Shown here: positions 6,580-6,836 of the stretch, piece by piece | Layout: every line of letters starts with the position of its first letter | Numbering within the stretch: position 1 is the stretch's first letter | NCBI GenBank assembly: GCA_023247815.1 | Contig: JAHFFS010000083.1 | Location: 1 to 6,836, forward strand | DNA: 6,836 nucleotides | Source: Candidatus Omnitrophota bacterium | Lineage (GTDB): Bacteria > Omnitrophota > Gorgyraeia > Zapsychrales > JANLHA01 | Reading direction: 5' to 3' | Made by a program: the position numbers and the translations under genes | The notes under the pieces: generated by a model | What the model saw: only the letters and a program-made list of their open reading frames with translations | What the model was told of the DNA's origin: nothing | The model's database searches: none

Positions 6580-6836
6580 AGCGACAACTCGCTCAATTCT
6601 TTGACCTCGACACTGACCTTTTCTTCGGTCGCGTCCCGCAGCCCATTGACGACGACAAAGTCACCTTCCTGCAATCCCTTGTCGACAAGCACATACGATG
6701 AATTTTCGTAACCGCTCTCGATCGCGGTCAACTGGGCTTCGGTTTTGGAAGTCAGCTTATAAACAAAACGGCCCGGTCCGCGTTCCACGACGGCCTCCCG
6801 CGGGATGACCAAGGCTCGCGGCTGCGCGTAAATGAC
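6576..6836 (-). CDS. RND periplasmic adaptor (membrane fusion protein), C-terminal end, runs off right edge
   Basis: The last 86 codons of a HlyD/AcrA-type adaptor; the frame is open to the right edge, so the start lies outside. The visible part opens with VIYAQPRALVIPREAVVE, where ALVIPREAVV is the conserved beta-barrel/membrane-proximal junction of this family. It continues with short beta strands (GRFVYKL; YVLVDKGLQEGDFVVVNGL) whose GLQEGDFVVVNG block is a standard adaptor signature. An internal TTG at 6812 could be mistaken for a start, but the conserved residues continue upstream of it. The protein is expected to sit in the periplasm, anchored to the inner membrane, linking the permease to an outer-membrane channel. 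It is first in the visible operon and overlaps RND-A by 4 nt. It is the only adaptor seen here, so it probably serves both permeases. The acidic, hydrophilic tail (VEVKELSELSL) is short and unremarkable. Confidence 0.9.
   Translation of the reverse strand, partial: VIYAQPRALVIPREAVVERGPGRFVYKLTSKTEAQLTAIESGYENSSYVLVDKGLQEGDFVVVNGLRDATEEKVSVEVKELSELSL

Noticed and set aside
6576..6812. A short complete gene starting at the TTG at 6812
   Set aside because: The frame stays open to the right edge, and the residues before the TTG continue the conserved adaptor sequence, so this is the 3' end of a longer gene.

Overview
The window suggests a Gram-negative-type (diderm) bacterium. Nearly all of it is a tripartite RND export operon, which needs an inner membrane, a periplasm and normally an outer-membrane channel. 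The sequence shows nothing decisive about phylum. A diderm outside the well-studied Proteobacteria (an Omnitrophota-like lineage, for example) is only a weak guess from the divergent permeases and the ATPase next to them.

Every supported gene is on the minus strand, so transcription runs from right to left. (1) At the right edge (6576-6836) is the C-terminal end of a periplasmic adaptor (membrane fusion protein). (2) It overlaps by 4 nt (GTGA) a GTG-started RND permease of 1059 aa (3400-6579, here called RND-A). (3) Two bases later a second, clearly different RND permease of 1018 aa begins (341-3397, RND-B). Its ribosome binding site lies inside the last codons of RND-A. (4) After a 56-nt gap comes the start of an AAA_14/DUF4143-type ATPase gene (1-284), which runs off the left edge.

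The adaptor and the two permeases look like one translationally coupled unit, arranged like mdtABC. The simplest reading is one adaptor serving a two-permease, possibly heterotrimeric pump. Both permeases keep one TM4 aspartate plus the TM11 Arg and Thr of the AcrB proton relay. Both lack the second TM4 aspartate and the TM10 lysine. The substrate cannot be told from the sequence. No outer-membrane channel gene or regulator gene is in the window.

The most interesting non-coding structure is at 300-354. Two copies of the dyad TCTCATT-N3-AATGAGA have centres 33 bp apart. They sit on the -35 and on the -10/start region of a good promoter (TTGACA, 17 nt, TATCCT) pointing into the ATPase gene. The stop codon of RND-B lies inside that -35 box. 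This looks like a dedicated repressor-controlled promoter that separates the ATPase from the pump operon.
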